Positions 53,716-63,153 are shown, counted from the stretch's first letter. The stretch is DNA of 64,000 nt from Synergistaceae bacterium (GCA_017470485.1 JAFUYQ010000030.1:1-64000), one strand, 5' to 3'. The notes: generated by a model not told the origin, from the letters alone. Translations and numbers: made by a program.

Positions 53716-55209
53716 CTATACCATCTTAGCAATCAAGTCCTCTTCACTGAGCGACTCGCTGCGCTTGAACTCTCCGTTAATTTTCCCGTCCTTCATGATT
53801 AATATTCTGTCCGACATTCCAAGAAGTTCGGGGATTTCCTCGCTTATCATTATGATTGATTTGCCCTGCGCCCGAAGTTCCGACATCAAAGCGTAGATTG
53901 CCTGTTTCACTTTGACATCAATACCTCTTGTCGGCGAGTCGAGAACGAGAATATCGCTTCCCTTTCCTATCCATCTGGCGAGGACTACCTTCTGTTTGTT
54001 TCCGCCCGAAAGGTCTGAGACGAACTGATGAATGCCCTGCATTTTCGTCTGCATTTTTTCGGCGTACTCCTGAGCGAACCTGTTGAGTTTTCCTCCGCTG
54101 AGTATGTGATGTTCGGCGAGGTCGTCAATCGAGGGAAGTATGATGTTGTTCCTGATTGACTCGTTCAGAATTATTGACTCGTTGTCCCTGTCCTTAGAGG
54201 CGTAGGCGATTGAGTGTTTGATGGCTGTCGGAATATCGTTAATCGCCGTGCCGTCGGCAAGGGTAACGCTTCCGTAACGTTCCAATGACGCTCCGAAGAC
54301 CGCCTTTCCGGCCTCGTGCATTCCGCATTCGCTCAGCCCCCCGAAGCCTAATATCTCGCCCCTGTGAAGGTCAAAGCTGACATCTTCAATCTGTCCGGGA
54401 ACTGTAACATCTCTTACGCTCAGAACGACTTCGGGGGAAATCTCAGTCCCGTAGTCAGTCCTGTAATATGCCGAGCCTATCTCGCGCCCGACCATTAAGC
54501 GTTTCAGTCCGTCCTCGTCAACGTCCTTGCTGTTCACCGTGTCGATGTACTCGCCGTCTCTGAGGATAGTAATTGTGTCGCTGCGTTCGAGAATCTCGCG
54601 GAGGTCATGGCTGATGAATATAACGCTCCGCCCGTCAGCCCTTACCGAATCCATAATCTTGTAAAGCTCAAGCCTTCCGTTCTGCGAAAGTGCTGTAGTC
54701 GTCTCGTCAACAATCAGAATCTTCGGCTTCATGTAAGTGGCTTTGACTATCTCAACGAGTTTTCTGTCCTCGAAGTTGTAGCTGTCTATCATCGCACCGG
54801 CCCTGATGTTATTGAAGCCGTACTCGTCAAGAAGCCTCTGACCCTCTCGAATCATGGCTCTTGTGTCCTTAATGCCGTAGTGCATGAAGGGGTCTTCGTG
54901 TCCCAAGAAGATATTTTCGGCGACAGTCAGCCCCGAAAGAGTTCCCATCTCCTGAACGATGATTGAGACACCGAGCCTGTTGGCCTCGACCTGATTACGG
55001 ACGTTCATTACCTGCCCGTCAAGGGTGAAAGTTCCTCCGCCTATCGTGTAGATACCGCAGAGCATTTGGCAGAACGTTGATTTTCCCGAACCGTTCTCGC
55101 CGATTAATGCCCTGACCTCACCGGCGTTAATGTCTATGCTAACGTCATTGACAGCGTGGGTAATCCCGAAACGCTTGTCGATATGCTCAGCCCTGAGTAA
55201 TACGCTCAT
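53716..55209 (-). CDS. Second sugar ABC transporter, ATPase with two nucleotide-binding domains
   Basis: 497 residues from MSVLLRAEHIDKRFG (an ATG two codons earlier is equally possible). Domain 1: GENGSGKSTFCQMLCG, SIIVQEMGTLSGLTVAENIF, ILIVDETTTAL (Glu-Thr instead of the usual Glu-Pro). Domain 2: GGLSECGMHEAGKAVFG in place of Walker A, DLSGGNKQKVVLARWIGKGS and ILVLDSPTRGIDVKVKQ (Asp-Ser replaces Asp-Glu, as in the degenerate second domain of RbsA-type proteins). Ten bases after the upstream permease. Confidence 0.9.
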   Translation of the reverse strand: MSVLLRAEHIDKRFGITHAVNDVSIDINAGEVRALIGENGSGKSTFCQMLCGIYTIGGGTFTLDGQVMNVRNQVEANRLGVSIIVQEMGTLSGLTVAENIFLGHEDPFMHYGIKDTRAMIREGQRLLDEYGFNNIRAGAMIDSYNFEDRKLVEIVKATYMKPKILIVDETTTALSQNGRLELYKIMDSVRADGRSVIFISHDLREILERSDTITILRDGEYIDTVNSKDVDEDGLKRLMVGREIGSAYYRTDYGTEISPEVVLSVRDVTVPGQIEDVSFDLHRGEILGFGGLSECGMHEAGKAVFGASLERYGSVTLADGTAINDIPTAIKHSIAYASKDRDNESIILNESIRNNIILPSIDDLAEHHILSGGKLNRFAQEYAEKMQTKMQGIHQFVSDLSGGNKQKVVLARWIGKGSDILVLDSPTRGIDVKVKQAIYALMSELRAQGKSIIMISEEIPELLGMSDRILIMKDGKINGEFKRSESLSEEDLIAKMV

Positions 55210-55224
55210 AATCAATCACCCTTT

Positions 55225-56163
55225 CTACTTGACGACTGAACCGCGTTTTCCGCGAGCTGTCAGCGTTACGATGATGAGCAGTGCCGCGCCGGTAACGACA
55301 TTCTGAATCGTTGTGGGCGCACCGAGGGCGACAAAGCCGTTGAAGATGATGGCAATGATGAACTCGCCGATGACTATCGCGCTAATGGGTGTGCCGTATT
55401 TCCTGAAGGCCACGCCGAAGAACGTTCCCATTAACGGCTGGAAGTTGCGGCTCATCGTTGACATTCCGGTGAGGGCGGTCATTGTTGTTCCGTAGGACAC
55501 CGTGAGAATGGCCATGATACCGACAAAGAAATGAAGCAGGGCGAACCCGATGAGCTTATACTTCTTGACATCAATACCCATGTTCTTCGCTGTAAATTCA
55601 TTTGAGCCTATGGCGTTGCAGTAAGTTCCGATTCGAGTGTAATTCAGAATGAACCACATCAGGGCGAAAGCAAGTGCCGCAAGAATGATATTGCCGGGTG
55701 CGCCGGAGAAGAAGCGAAGCTCAGGAGCTAATGTCTGTTTCACGCCGCCTGCCGCAAAGACCGCCACGCTCTCGAAGACTAGCATTAATCCGACAGTAAC
55801 TATCATTGAGGGAACATTGAGCTTGTTATAGAGGAAACCGATTAAAATCCCGATTAACGTTCCGCAGCCCAGACAGCCGACAAGAAATCCAGCGTAGCCG
55901 AATTTTTCCGACAGGATTACGCCGACTATTGACGATAAAACGATGTTTGCGCCGACAGCGAAATCAAACAGTCCCATGACGACAATGAAATACAATCCGC
56001 AGCCGCCGACTGAGTAAATTATTGACGACTGGAAGTAAGAGAAAAGATTTTCGGGGCTTCCGAAATTCGAGGGCGTTAAGACTTTGAAGACAGCGTAGAA
56101 AAACAACACCATCGCCGCAAGAATCATGAAGCCGAAAAGCCTTGAGTTCTTGAAATTCCGCAT
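55225..56163 (-). CDS. Second sugar ABC transporter, permease A
   Basis: 312 residues, about 8-9 membrane segments (GFMILAAMVLFFYAVFKVL; YSVGGCGLYFIVVMGLFDFA with the BPD_transp_2 signature; GILIGFLYNKLNVPSMIVTV; IGTYCNAIGSNEFTAKNMGI; LIIVTLTARGKRGSVVK at the end). Pairs with the permease at 52404. Separated from the binding-protein gene by a hairpin terminator/attenuator. Confidence 0.9.
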   Translation of the reverse strand: MRNFKNSRLFGFMILAAMVLFFYAVFKVLTPSNFGSPENLFSYFQSSIIYSVGGCGLYFIVVMGLFDFAVGANIVLSSIVGVILSEKFGYAGFLVGCLGCGTLIGILIGFLYNKLNVPSMIVTVGLMLVFESVAVFAAGGVKQTLAPELRFFSGAPGNIILAALAFALMWFILNYTRIGTYCNAIGSNEFTAKNMGIDVKKYKLIGFALLHFFVGIMAILTVSYGTTMTALTGMSTMSRNFQPLMGTFFGVAFRKYGTPISAIVIGEFIIAIIFNGFVALGAPTTIQNVVTGAALLIIVTLTARGKRGSVVK

Positions 56164-56198
56164 GACTGAAAATCACATCCTTAATCACATTTTGAGTC

Positions 56199-56237
56199 CA
56201 AAAAACAGAGCCGGATACCTGCTTTAGATACCGGCTC
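56199..56237 (-). terminator. Terminator/attenuator after the second binding protein gene
   Basis: On the minus strand GAGCCGGTATC, loop TAAAGCA, GTATCCGGCTC and TGTTTTTT. Same placement as the hairpin in the ytfQ operon, presumably limiting permease synthesis. Confidence 0.75.
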
Positions 56238-56259
56238 CGTCAGTCTTCATGATGAAAAA

Positions 56260-57384
56260 CTACTTTGCGTGTCTTGAAACGACATCTTCAACAGAAAGTT
56301 TTGCGCAGGCCGCCGCGAGGTCTTCATAGCTGAGTTCTGCGAGAGCTTTGATTTCCTCCTCGTTGTAGGGAAGCGCGTCGCCGGTGAAGTACTTAGCGTA
56401 GTTCTCGTAGTCCTCAGGGGAGGCGACATACATGTACGGGAAAATCATGTCATGGAAGCCGTCAGTCTTTGCCTCGTACTTGCCGCGAACCGTGTTGTAA
56501 ACCATCAGGAACGCGAAGAACGGGTCAGCGTAGTGTCCGCCTGACTCAGCCGCCATAGCTCCGCTCTTGAGTTTAGCGTCAAGGTCGGGGAGGAAGTCGG
56601 TCGAAACGACAGCGATTTTGCCGGTGAGACCTTTGGCCTCGATGGCCGCGATTGCTCCGAGAAGCGTGTCGCCGCCGCCGCCTGCAACGATGAGAGCGTC
56701 AATGTCGGGGTTAGCGTCAATGATTGCTTCAGCAGTTGCGCGTCCTGTGTCGGTAGTTGTGCGACCGTACTGGGGGTCAAGGAGAACTACTTTGTCATTG
56801 GGGTGTTCAGCGTTCCAAGCCTCGACACCGGCCTTGTAGCCTGCCCAGCGTCCTAAGAACGTAGCGTCGCCGGGTTCCCAGCCCTCAAGTCCGATTTTGC
56901 GGCAGCCCTTCTGACCGGCGAGAATGAGGACGAGGGTTTTTCCGTTGTCGAACTCTGACTCATGTACTGCGCCGACATAGTATTTTGACTCAACGGCCTG
57001 TTTGTATTCTTCGGGGTTGGTGTCCTTGTCGATTGCGCGGAAGAACTGAGCGACATAGACTTCATTTTCGTCGCAGGTCTTAATGACTGAGCCCATCTCT
57101 GCGCTTGCGCTGTTGCAGATGATGATACCGTCGCAGTCAGCGAGGGCGAGAGTTTCCGCGCTTGCAGTAACCTGTTCGGAGATGTGAGCCTGATCCACCC
57201 ACTGTGTCTGAACGCCGAGTGCTTTTGCGGCAGCGTCAATCATTCTTTTGCATTCGCTTCCGAGAGTGTCGGTTGAACTCCAGATGGAGATTCCGATTTT
57301 GATGGGTGCGGCGAAAAGTGATGATGCCGAACTGAGGACGAGTGATAGAGCGAGAATTGAAGCTATAATTTTTTTCTTTGTCAT
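56260..57384 (-). CDS. Second sugar ABC transporter, periplasmic binding protein
   Basis: 374 residues from the ATG at 57384 (AGGAGG 9 bases upstream); the frame can extend to 57447. Signal peptide KKKIIASILALSLVLSSASS then LFAAPIKIG. Periplasmic-binding type 1 fold: IGISIWSSTDTLGSECKRMI, DCDGIIICNSASAEMG, GWEPGDATFLGRWAGYKAG, TDTGRATAEAIIDANPDIDA, VSTDFLPDLDAKLK. The C-terminal 60 residues (YMYVASPEDYENYAKYFTG) are longer than in RbsB-like proteins. Ligand unknown. First gene of a minus-strand operon with its own promoter at about 57430. Confidence 0.9.
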   Translation of the reverse strand: MTKKKIIASILALSLVLSSASSLFAAPIKIGISIWSSTDTLGSECKRMIDAAAKALGVQTQWVDQAHISEQVTASAETLALADCDGIIICNSASAEMGSVIKTCDENEVYVAQFFRAIDKDTNPEEYKQAVESKYYVGAVHESEFDNGKTLVLILAGQKGCRKIGLEGWEPGDATFLGRWAGYKAGVEAWNAEHPNDKVVLLDPQYGRTTTDTGRATAEAIIDANPDIDALIVAGGGGDTLLGAIAAIEAKGLTGKIAVVSTDFLPDLDAKLKSGAMAAESGGHYADPFFAFLMVYNTVRGKYEAKTDGFHDMIFPYMYVASPEDYENYAKYFTGDALPYNEEEIKALAELSYEDLAAACAKLSVEDVVSRHAK

Positions 57385-57432
57385 AGAAGAAATGACCTCC
57401 TGAAAAAGATTTGTATTAAATTGGGTGAGAAT

Positions 57433-57438
57433 ATTATA
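57433..57438 (-). promoter_or_regulatory. Probable -10 element of the second ABC operon
   Basis: TATAAT on the minus strand (in GTGTATAATATTC), about 50 bases before the start codon. The -35 is not clear. Confidence 0.4.
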
Positions 57439-57544
57439 CACAAACATTCAGCCATAATAAATACATATCCGTCAGAAATTTCATAAAAACGGGTATACTA
57501 TACAGGCAATTTTTGTCATAAATCAAAATGGAGCGTGAAAAATT

Positions 57545-58057
57545 TTGAGCATTGAATCATCAAACGGTATTCTCGAAATCAAAAAGTATCCTGATCCCGT
57601 TCTCAAGAAAATTTCAGAACCAGTAACAGTTTTTGATGATGAGTTAGCCGAGTTCGTTAAAGTTCTATTCTCGTCAATGAGAGTTCATGACGGCGTGGGG
57701 CTTGCGGCTCCGCAGGTCGGAGTCCTGAAGAAAATCGCTGTCGTTGAATACGAAGGAAAAAGCTACGTTCTTATCAATCCGAAAGTAATCGACCAGAAAG
57801 GCATTCAGGAAGGCGAGGAAGGCTGCCTCAGTTTTCCGGGAATCTACGCGCATGTTACGCGCCCTCAATGGGTCAAAATCGAGACTCAGGACGTTGAGGG
57901 CAACACTCAGACTATCGAGGGCGAGGGATACACCGCAAGAGCATTCCTTCACGAGATGGATCACCTGAACGGGAAACTCTTTATTGATTACCTTTCCAGC
58001 CTCAAGCGCAACGCCATCAAGAAAAAAGCCGTTAAGCACACGGGGGGGCATTTCTAG
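57545..58057 (+). CDS. def: Peptide deformylase
   Basis: 170 residues from a TTG start (GAGCGTGAAAAAT upstream; weak RBS). All three metal/active-site motifs are present: GVGLAAPQVG, EEGCLSFPGIYA (metal-binding Cys) and ARAFLHEMDHLNGKLF (HExxH). Removes formyl groups from nascent proteins. The C-terminus GGHF is encoded across a 7-G run (58042-58048). The next gene, fmt, starts immediately after its stop (TAGGTG), so the two are operonic. Confidence 0.96.
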   Translation: MSIESSNGILEIKKYPDPVLKKISEPVTVFDDELAEFVKVLFSSMRVHDGVGLAAPQVGVLKKIAVVEYEGKSYVLINPKVIDQKGIQEGEEGCLSFPGIYAHVTRPQWVKIETQDVEGNTQTIEGEGYTARAFLHEMDHLNGKLFIDYLSSLKRNAIKKKAVKHTGGHF

Positions 58058-58975
58058 GTGAAGACATCAAATCTATGGTTCACGGGTACAGGGCATTTCG
58101 CAGCCTTGTGCCTCGATTTCCTGATTCATAACGGCCTCTCGTTCACTCGAATCATCACCGGCAGTCCGACACGTTCGGGGCGCAACAATAAGGAAAATCC
58201 TTCAGCCGTTGAACTCAAAGCGTCATCATTGGGATTAGCAGTTACGAGAACTGGGAAGCTCTCCGAAAATCATGAACTCATTAGCGCACTGGACAGCGAA
58301 AATCCTGACGTTATATTCGTGATTGACTTCGGCCAGATTATACGCGAGCCGTTTTTACCGCGCATGTGCCTTAACATTCACCCCTCACTGCTTCCCGAAT
58401 ACAGGGGGGCGGCACCGATACAGCGCGCAATTCTTGACGGTAAAACAAAAACCGGCGTAACAGTCTTTCGTCTCGCGAAGGAAATGGACGCAGGCGAAAT
58501 TCTCACGCAGTCCGAAACCGAGTTGTCCCCCTCCGAAAACGCCTCAGATGTTTATCCCCGTCTCGCAAAAATCGGAGCTGACATCGCTTTCTCCGCCCTT
58601 GCGAAAGACGAGTGGTCATTCACTCCCCAGAACGGGCAGTACGCAACTTATGCCCCGAAAATCACGAAGGGCGATTACGAGTTGGCATTCAAATTTTCAG
58701 CCGAACGATTCGTTAATACCGTCCGCGCTCTGGACATGTCCGGCGGAGCTTTCGTCATGGCCGGAAATAAACGCCTCAAAATCTGGCGTGCCTCCCTCAG
58801 AAATGACCTGACCCCTTCGGAATCGGGGACAGTAATGAGCGTTGAGGGCAATCCTGTTTTGTCATGCTCGGATTCGTGCGTAGAGCTTCAGGAAGTTCAG
58901 AGCGAGGGCAAAAAAAGAATGTCAGGCCGCGAATGGTCAGCAGGATTACGATTGAAGGCCGGCGATGTCCTGTAA
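58058..58975 (+). CDS. fmt: Methionyl-tRNA formyltransferase
   Basis: 305 residues from GTG directly after the def stop. LWFTGTGHFAALCLDFLIHN, VIFVIDFGQIIREPFLPRMC, LNIHPSLLPEYRGAAPIQRA (catalytic His and SLLP loop, with Pro-Ser replacing the usual Ala-Ser) and GVTVFRLAKEMDAGEIL; the C-terminal anticodon-binding domain ends RMSGREWSAGLRLKAGDVL. Formylates initiator tRNA; the pair def-fmt is a conserved arrangement. Confidence 0.95.
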   Translation: MKTSNLWFTGTGHFAALCLDFLIHNGLSFTRIITGSPTRSGRNNKENPSAVELKASSLGLAVTRTGKLSENHELISALDSENPDVIFVIDFGQIIREPFLPRMCLNIHPSLLPEYRGAAPIQRAILDGKTKTGVTVFRLAKEMDAGEILTQSETELSPSENASDVYPRLAKIGADIAFSALAKDEWSFTPQNGQYATYAPKITKGDYELAFKFSAERFVNTVRALDMSGGAFVMAGNKRLKIWRASLRNDLTPSESGTVMSVEGNPVLSCSDSCVELQEVQSEGKKRMSGREWSAGLRLKAGDVL

Positions 58976-58984
58976 GTGTAAAAA

Positions 58985-59013
58985 AAAGACCCTGTGATTA
59001 TTCACAAGGTCTA
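58985..59013. terminator. Hairpin terminator after fmt
   Basis: AGACCCTGTGA, loop TTAT, TCACAAGGTCT, one G-T pair in the stem. A run of A upstream makes it bidirectional for the minus-strand tRNA. Confidence 0.6.
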
Positions 59014-59031
59014 ATAAATTTTCGAGATTTA

Positions 59032-59106
59032 TGGAGCGGACGACGGGATTCGAACCCGCAACATTCAGCTTGGGAAGCTGACGCTCTACCGTTGAACTAC
59101 GTCCGC
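59032..59106 (-). tRNA. tRNA-Gly (anticodon CCC)
   Basis: Minus strand: acceptor GCGGACG/CGTCCGC, anticodon stem TCAGC/GCTGA with loop TTCCCAA, and T arm GCGGGTTCGAATCCCGT. The CCA end is encoded. Reads GGG codons. Confidence 0.93.
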
Positions 59107-59158
59107 GAAGAGCTTGACTGGGAAATTTTAACGCAGGATTACTTTTTCCGCAAGACTC

Positions 59159-59401
59159 TTAATTATCCCCGTCAATCCTCTCAAGAATTTTTCTGAGTTT
59201 CTCATTCACGGAATCGAGCGAGTAAGCCAGCTTCAGACATGCCAGCATTAAAATATCTTCCTGCTTGGCACCCTTCACGATTTCGCCGCAAGCCTCGTTA
59301 ATTAATGCCTTTATCCTGTCAATATCTTCGTTCTCAAGCGGTGTGTTTATAGCGTAGCTTTCCTTGCCTATTGTTAAGAATACATCTCTGGAAGTTCTCA
59401 T
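59159..59401 (-). CDS. zapA: Cell division protein ZapA-like
   Basis: 80 residues: VFLTIGKESYAINTPLENED (the beta strands of the ZapA dimer, ending in a short helix) and a C-terminal coiled coil EDILMLACLKLAYSLDSVNE and KLRKILERI. The (A/C)LxLA(Y/D) heptads in the helix are typical. It would bind FtsZ filaments and stabilise the Z ring. Located between pheT and tRNA-Gly, as zapA often follows pheT. Six bases after the upstream small gene. Confidence 0.85.
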   Translation of the reverse strand: MRTSRDVFLTIGKESYAINTPLENEDIDRIKALINEACGEIVKGAKQEDILMLACLKLAYSLDSVNEKLRKILERIDGDN

Positions 59402-59407
59402 GATTCA

Positions 59408-59635
59408 TCACCTGATTGAAAGCATACGTTCAAGCCTCGCTATTTTCTCGGAGGCTGCTGCGTTATCGACAGCGTTATTCTGGAATGCCCTCACAAATGC
59501 TTTATCATGCTCCAAAGCTCCGTCTGATTTTCTGGCAAGTTCGCGCCTCAAAATATCCCGTTCATTAAGAAGCTGCTCAACCCGTCTCATTATCGTATCA
59601 GCAAAATATTCAGCGTCATTAAGATTCACGGCCAT
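59408..59635 (-). CDS. Hypothetical small coiled-coil protein
   Basis: 75 residues: AEYFADTIMRRVEQLLNERD, ILRRELARKSDGALEHDKAF and AAASEKIARLERMLSIR, all helical and charged with heptad-like spacing. GGGAGGTGATTTT precedes the ATG. Directly upstream of zapA and in the same operon, so it may be a cell-division-related partner, but no family is recognised. Confidence 0.6.
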   Translation of the reverse strand: MAVNLNDAEYFADTIMRRVEQLLNERDILRRELARKSDGALEHDKAFVRAFQNNAVDNAAASEKIARLERMLSIR

Positions 59636-59689
59636 AAAAAATCACCTCCCTGTTATTGTAACAGAGAGGCATTAAGATTTTAGTGAACC

Positions 59690-62110
59690 TTAACGAATGA
59701 TATAGCCTTTGCGTTTGAGCGACTCGCGGACGTTGTTGTGAAGCGTCTCGACTTCCTCAACCGTTAATGTCCTGTTCCGTGAACGGTAGCTCAATGTGTA
59801 CGCCAGACTCCTGAAACCTTCAGGGATTCCCTTTCCTGAATAGATGTCGAAGATTCTCAGCCCTTCTAGGACAATATCATCATTGCCCGATTCGTTCACG
59901 CATTCCCTGATGTCATTCATCACTGAGTCATTGCTCTTGTCGATTGATACCAGCAATGAAATGTCCCTGAACGACGCAGGGAATGAGCTTGCCGGTTTGA
60001 ACTCAGGTTTCCTAGCTTCTGAAAGCCCGGTAACGTCAATCTCGAAAGCATACACGCCTTCAACATCAAGTTCCTGTTCGATTGCCGGTTTCAAGCGTCC
60101 TGCAAAACCGATTTTCACCCCGTCAACAAGAATATCCGCTGTCTGTCCGGCATGTGTGAAAGGCTCATGGCCGGAAACAAATTCAGGGCTGTAACCTCTC
60201 GCTGTGATGAGCGATTCAATATCGGCCTTAATGCTGTAGAAGTCATCGTTACGATTCCCGAACGGTGAACGTGTATCAAGGCCGTTGAAGATTATTCCGG
60301 CAGCGTGTTCCGGCTCAGTGTGCGAGTTCTCGCCGTCTCTAAGGAATACCCTTCCTTCCTCGAAAATCCTGACTGGTTCGCGCCAGCCTGAAGTTACGCT
60401 GGTTTTGAGTCCCATTAGGAGGCCGGGCAGTAAAGTAGTCCTCATTGCGGTCTGATCTCTGCTTATTGGGTTGGCGATGGTCAAGGGTTTAGCGCGTAGG
60501 TCGTCAGGTGAAAGCCTCAGTTTTTCGGGGAAATCCTCCGGCAGGAAGCTGTAAGTCAAAACCTCAGTGTACCCTCTCGACATTAGAGTATTCCTGATGA
60601 AACCTGAAAGCCTCATCGTCTCTCCGATGTCAGCGCGTCTGGGCATTTCGCCGGGAAGCCTGTCTTCGGTGTCGTTGTAGCCCCTGAAGCGTCCTACCTC
60701 CTCGATTAAATCCTCCTCAATCGTTATGTCAGGTCTTGAGGTCGGAGGCATGAATACTCTTTCATCACCGTCGCCCTTAACATGCTTAATCCCGAAACCT
60801 TCAAGGATTTTCACGGCCTCGTTCATGTTGTCCCATGAAAGATAAGTCGAGAGCTTTTTACGTGTCAGCGTAACGGGCTTAGGCTCATGAATTTCGTTTT
60901 CGGCGGATAACGGCCTGTAATCTACCTCAGCACCGCACCAGTCGCGCATTAGAGTCGTGGCGGCCATGAGGGCGGATTTGCTCAATGAGGGGTCAACAGT
61001 TCTCGCGAACCTGAAAGCTGCCTCAGAGTTTATTCCGAGTCTCCTCGAAGTATGTCCGACTCTTACCGGCGAGAAGCTCGCGCTCTCAATAACGATTGTG
61101 CTTGTTCCGTCATTAATTCCAGTCTGTTCGCCGCCCATTACGCCTGCGAGGGCTATTGCCTCTCCTCCGCTGGTAATGAGCATGTCGCGTTCGGTCAGTT
61201 CCCTGTCCTTTCCGTCAAGAGTGGTCATGTGTTCGCCGGAATGAGCCGCCCTCACCGTGATTTCGCGTGAAGGAAGCGTGTTGAGGTCGAAAGCATGAAG
61301 GGGCTGTCCGAGCATGAGCATGATGTAATTCGTAACGTCAACGGCGTTATTGATTGGCCTCATTCCGAGATGGGCGAGGTCGATTTTTGCGGTCAAAGGC
61401 GAACCGCCGATTTTCGCGCCCGTTGCCAGCCCTAATCTGTAAGCGTAACAGCCTTTATCAGGAAGCGAGATTTTCCCGAAGTCCTCTGACCATTCCTTAT
61501 CCTGTTTGAGGGGGCGCAGCCATTCGGGAGTTTTAAGGATTGATTTCGGGTAAAGCCCTTTAATCTCTCTTGCTGTTCCCAAGTGGCTGAGAAGGTCGCC
61601 TCTGTTGGGAGTGATTGAGACATCGAGAATTACATCGCCGATGTGGTAGAGGCTTTCGGCTTTATCGCCCGGCCTCGCGTCATTGGGGAGTATAAGAAGC
61701 CCCGAAGGGTCGTCAACGTAATGAAGTCCCAATTCCTCCGCTGACAGCATCATTCCGAAACTCTGAACGCCGTGAAAATCTCTCGTTCCCATTTTCGTCC
61801 CGTCAGGAAGCACTGAGCCTTCACCGGCATAGAAGACCAAATCGCCCTTCTTCATGTTCTTCGCGCTGGTAACGCAGACATGTTCGCCCGTTCCTGTGTT
61901 CAAGTGGGCAATGAGGTATTTTGAGTCTTCGGGGTGAGTTTCGAGAGCGTCAATCCTAGCGGCAACGATACCGCTCATTTTACCGGCGGTGTAAGTGATA
62001 CTTTCGACTTCCGAGCCTGAGAACGTGAGCCGTTCGGCTAATTCTTCGGGAGTGAGTTCAAGCGGCTCAATATCAATAAAATTCTTCAGTAATTCCCAAG
62101 AGATTAACAT
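59690..62110 (-). CDS. pheT: Phenylalanyl-tRNA synthetase beta subunit
   Basis: 806 residues, normal length. N-terminal tRNA-binding (EMAP-like) domain at ~residues 40-150 (GIVAARIDALETHPEDSKYL, GVQSFGMMLSAEELG), B3/B4 editing domain (ITPNRGDLLSHLGTAREIKG, GVMGGEQTGI), B5 domain (PPTSRPDITIEEDLIEEVGR), core (SYSFLPEDFPEKLRLSPDDL) and the C-terminal FDX-ACB domain (FPASFRDISLLVSIDKSNDS, YRSRNRTLTVEEVE). Overlaps pheS by 7 bases. Confidence 0.97.
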   Translation of the reverse strand: MLISWELLKNFIDIEPLELTPEELAERLTFSGSEVESITYTAGKMSGIVAARIDALETHPEDSKYLIAHLNTGTGEHVCVTSAKNMKKGDLVFYAGEGSVLPDGTKMGTRDFHGVQSFGMMLSAEELGLHYVDDPSGLLILPNDARPGDKAESLYHIGDVILDVSITPNRGDLLSHLGTAREIKGLYPKSILKTPEWLRPLKQDKEWSEDFGKISLPDKGCYAYRLGLATGAKIGGSPLTAKIDLAHLGMRPINNAVDVTNYIMLMLGQPLHAFDLNTLPSREITVRAAHSGEHMTTLDGKDRELTERDMLITSGGEAIALAGVMGGEQTGINDGTSTIVIESASFSPVRVGHTSRRLGINSEAAFRFARTVDPSLSKSALMAATTLMRDWCGAEVDYRPLSAENEIHEPKPVTLTRKKLSTYLSWDNMNEAVKILEGFGIKHVKGDGDERVFMPPTSRPDITIEEDLIEEVGRFRGYNDTEDRLPGEMPRRADIGETMRLSGFIRNTLMSRGYTEVLTYSFLPEDFPEKLRLSPDDLRAKPLTIANPISRDQTAMRTTLLPGLLMGLKTSVTSGWREPVRIFEEGRVFLRDGENSHTEPEHAAGIIFNGLDTRSPFGNRNDDFYSIKADIESLITARGYSPEFVSGHEPFTHAGQTADILVDGVKIGFAGRLKPAIEQELDVEGVYAFEIDVTGLSEARKPEFKPASSFPASFRDISLLVSIDKSNDSVMNDIRECVNESGNDDIVLEGLRIFDIYSGKGIPEGFRSLAYTLSYRSRNRTLTVEEVETLHNNVRESLKRKGYIIR

Positions 62111-63153
62111 GATTCAGCACCCCCGAATCCTGACATGAAGTAAGAGACATTCCCGTCAAAAAGAAGACGAAGATCCCCAATCCCGTACTTCAGCATGGCC
62201 ATTCTGTCGAGGCCGATACCGAACGCGAACCCGTTGAACTCGTCAGGGTCAATCTTCCCTGCACGAATGACATTCGGGTGAACCATTCCCATTCCGGCAA
62301 CCTCAAGCCAGCCCGTACCATGACAGACACGGCAGTGAGGATTATGCCCCGAACACTCAACGCACTCGATGTCAAGTTCCATTGACGGCTCAGTGAAAGG
62401 GAAATAACTCGCTCTGAACCTGTAACGTAGACTCTTCCCGAAAAACGCATTCAGCATTTCGGACATAGTGCCTTTCATGACGCTGAATGGAACGTTCTTA
62501 TCGACAAGGAGTCCCTCCATTTGGTTGAACATCGGCGAGTGTGTCGTGTCATTGTCGCGCCTGTAGACTTTTCCCGGACAGACGATTCTCAACGGTGCGC
62601 CGTACTTCAGCATTGAGCGAATCTGAACGGGCGAAGTGTGAGTCCTGAGAAGAGTCCCGTCAGGGAAGTAGAAAGTGTCCTGCATGTCTCTAGCCGGGTG
62701 CCATGCCGGAACGTTGAGGCACTCGAAGTTATAGTAATCCTCCTCAATCTCAGGCCCCGAAGCTACTGAGTAGCCTAATCCCTGCATGATGTCGGCGATT
62801 TCGTGCATTGTCTGTAAAACTGGGTGGAAAGCTCCTGACTTCCTTCCTTTTGAAGGGAGAGTAACATCAATCCGCTGTGAAAATTCCTGATTTTCGTTTT
62901 CGGTGTCGCGGATTTTCTTTCCTGTCAGTTCCAAAGACTGTTCGATTTCATCGCGGAGGGTATTAAGTTCCTGACCTGTAGATTTTCTGATTTCGGGCGG
63001 TAGTTTTCCTAGTGAGCGTAGTAATTGAGTGAGTGTGCCTTTTTTGCCTGTGAATTTTACGCGGATTTCGTCAAGTTCCTGAAGTGATTTTGCAGAAGCG
63101 AGGGACTCTCTGAAAGAATCCCTCACTGTACTAATATTAATATCTTCCGGCAT
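62104..63153 (-). CDS. pheS: Phenylalanyl-tRNA synthetase alpha subunit
   Basis: 349 residues. N-terminal coiled coil (ESLASAKSLQELDEIRVKFT GKKG...), then class II motifs: HPVLQTMHEIADIMQGLGYS (motif 1), DTFYFPDGTLLRTHTSPVQI, VYRRDNDTTHSPMFNQMEGL (motif 2), SMELDIECVECSGHNPHCRV (a Cys-rich loop CxxCSGxNPxCxxC) and EFNGFAFGIGLDRMAMLKYG (motif 3). Lies one base upstream of the pheT overlap and directly after rplT. Confidence 0.97.
   Translation of the reverse strand: MPEDINISTVRDSFRESLASAKSLQELDEIRVKFTGKKGTLTQLLRSLGKLPPEIRKSTGQELNTLRDEIEQSLELTGKKIRDTENENQEFSQRIDVTLPSKGRKSGAFHPVLQTMHEIADIMQGLGYSVASGPEIEEDYYNFECLNVPAWHPARDMQDTFYFPDGTLLRTHTSPVQIRSMLKYGAPLRIVCPGKVYRRDNDTTHSPMFNQMEGLLVDKNVPFSVMKGTMSEMLNAFFGKSLRYRFRASYFPFTEPSMELDIECVECSGHNPHCRVCHGTGWLEVAGMGMVHPNVIRAGKIDPDEFNGFAFGIGLDRMAMLKYGIGDLRLLFDGNVSYFMSGFGGAESC

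Noticed and set aside
58042..58048. 7-G run near the end of def as another contingency tract
   Set aside because: Short, four codons before the stop in an essential gene; slippage would only alter the last residues and possibly coupling with fmt.
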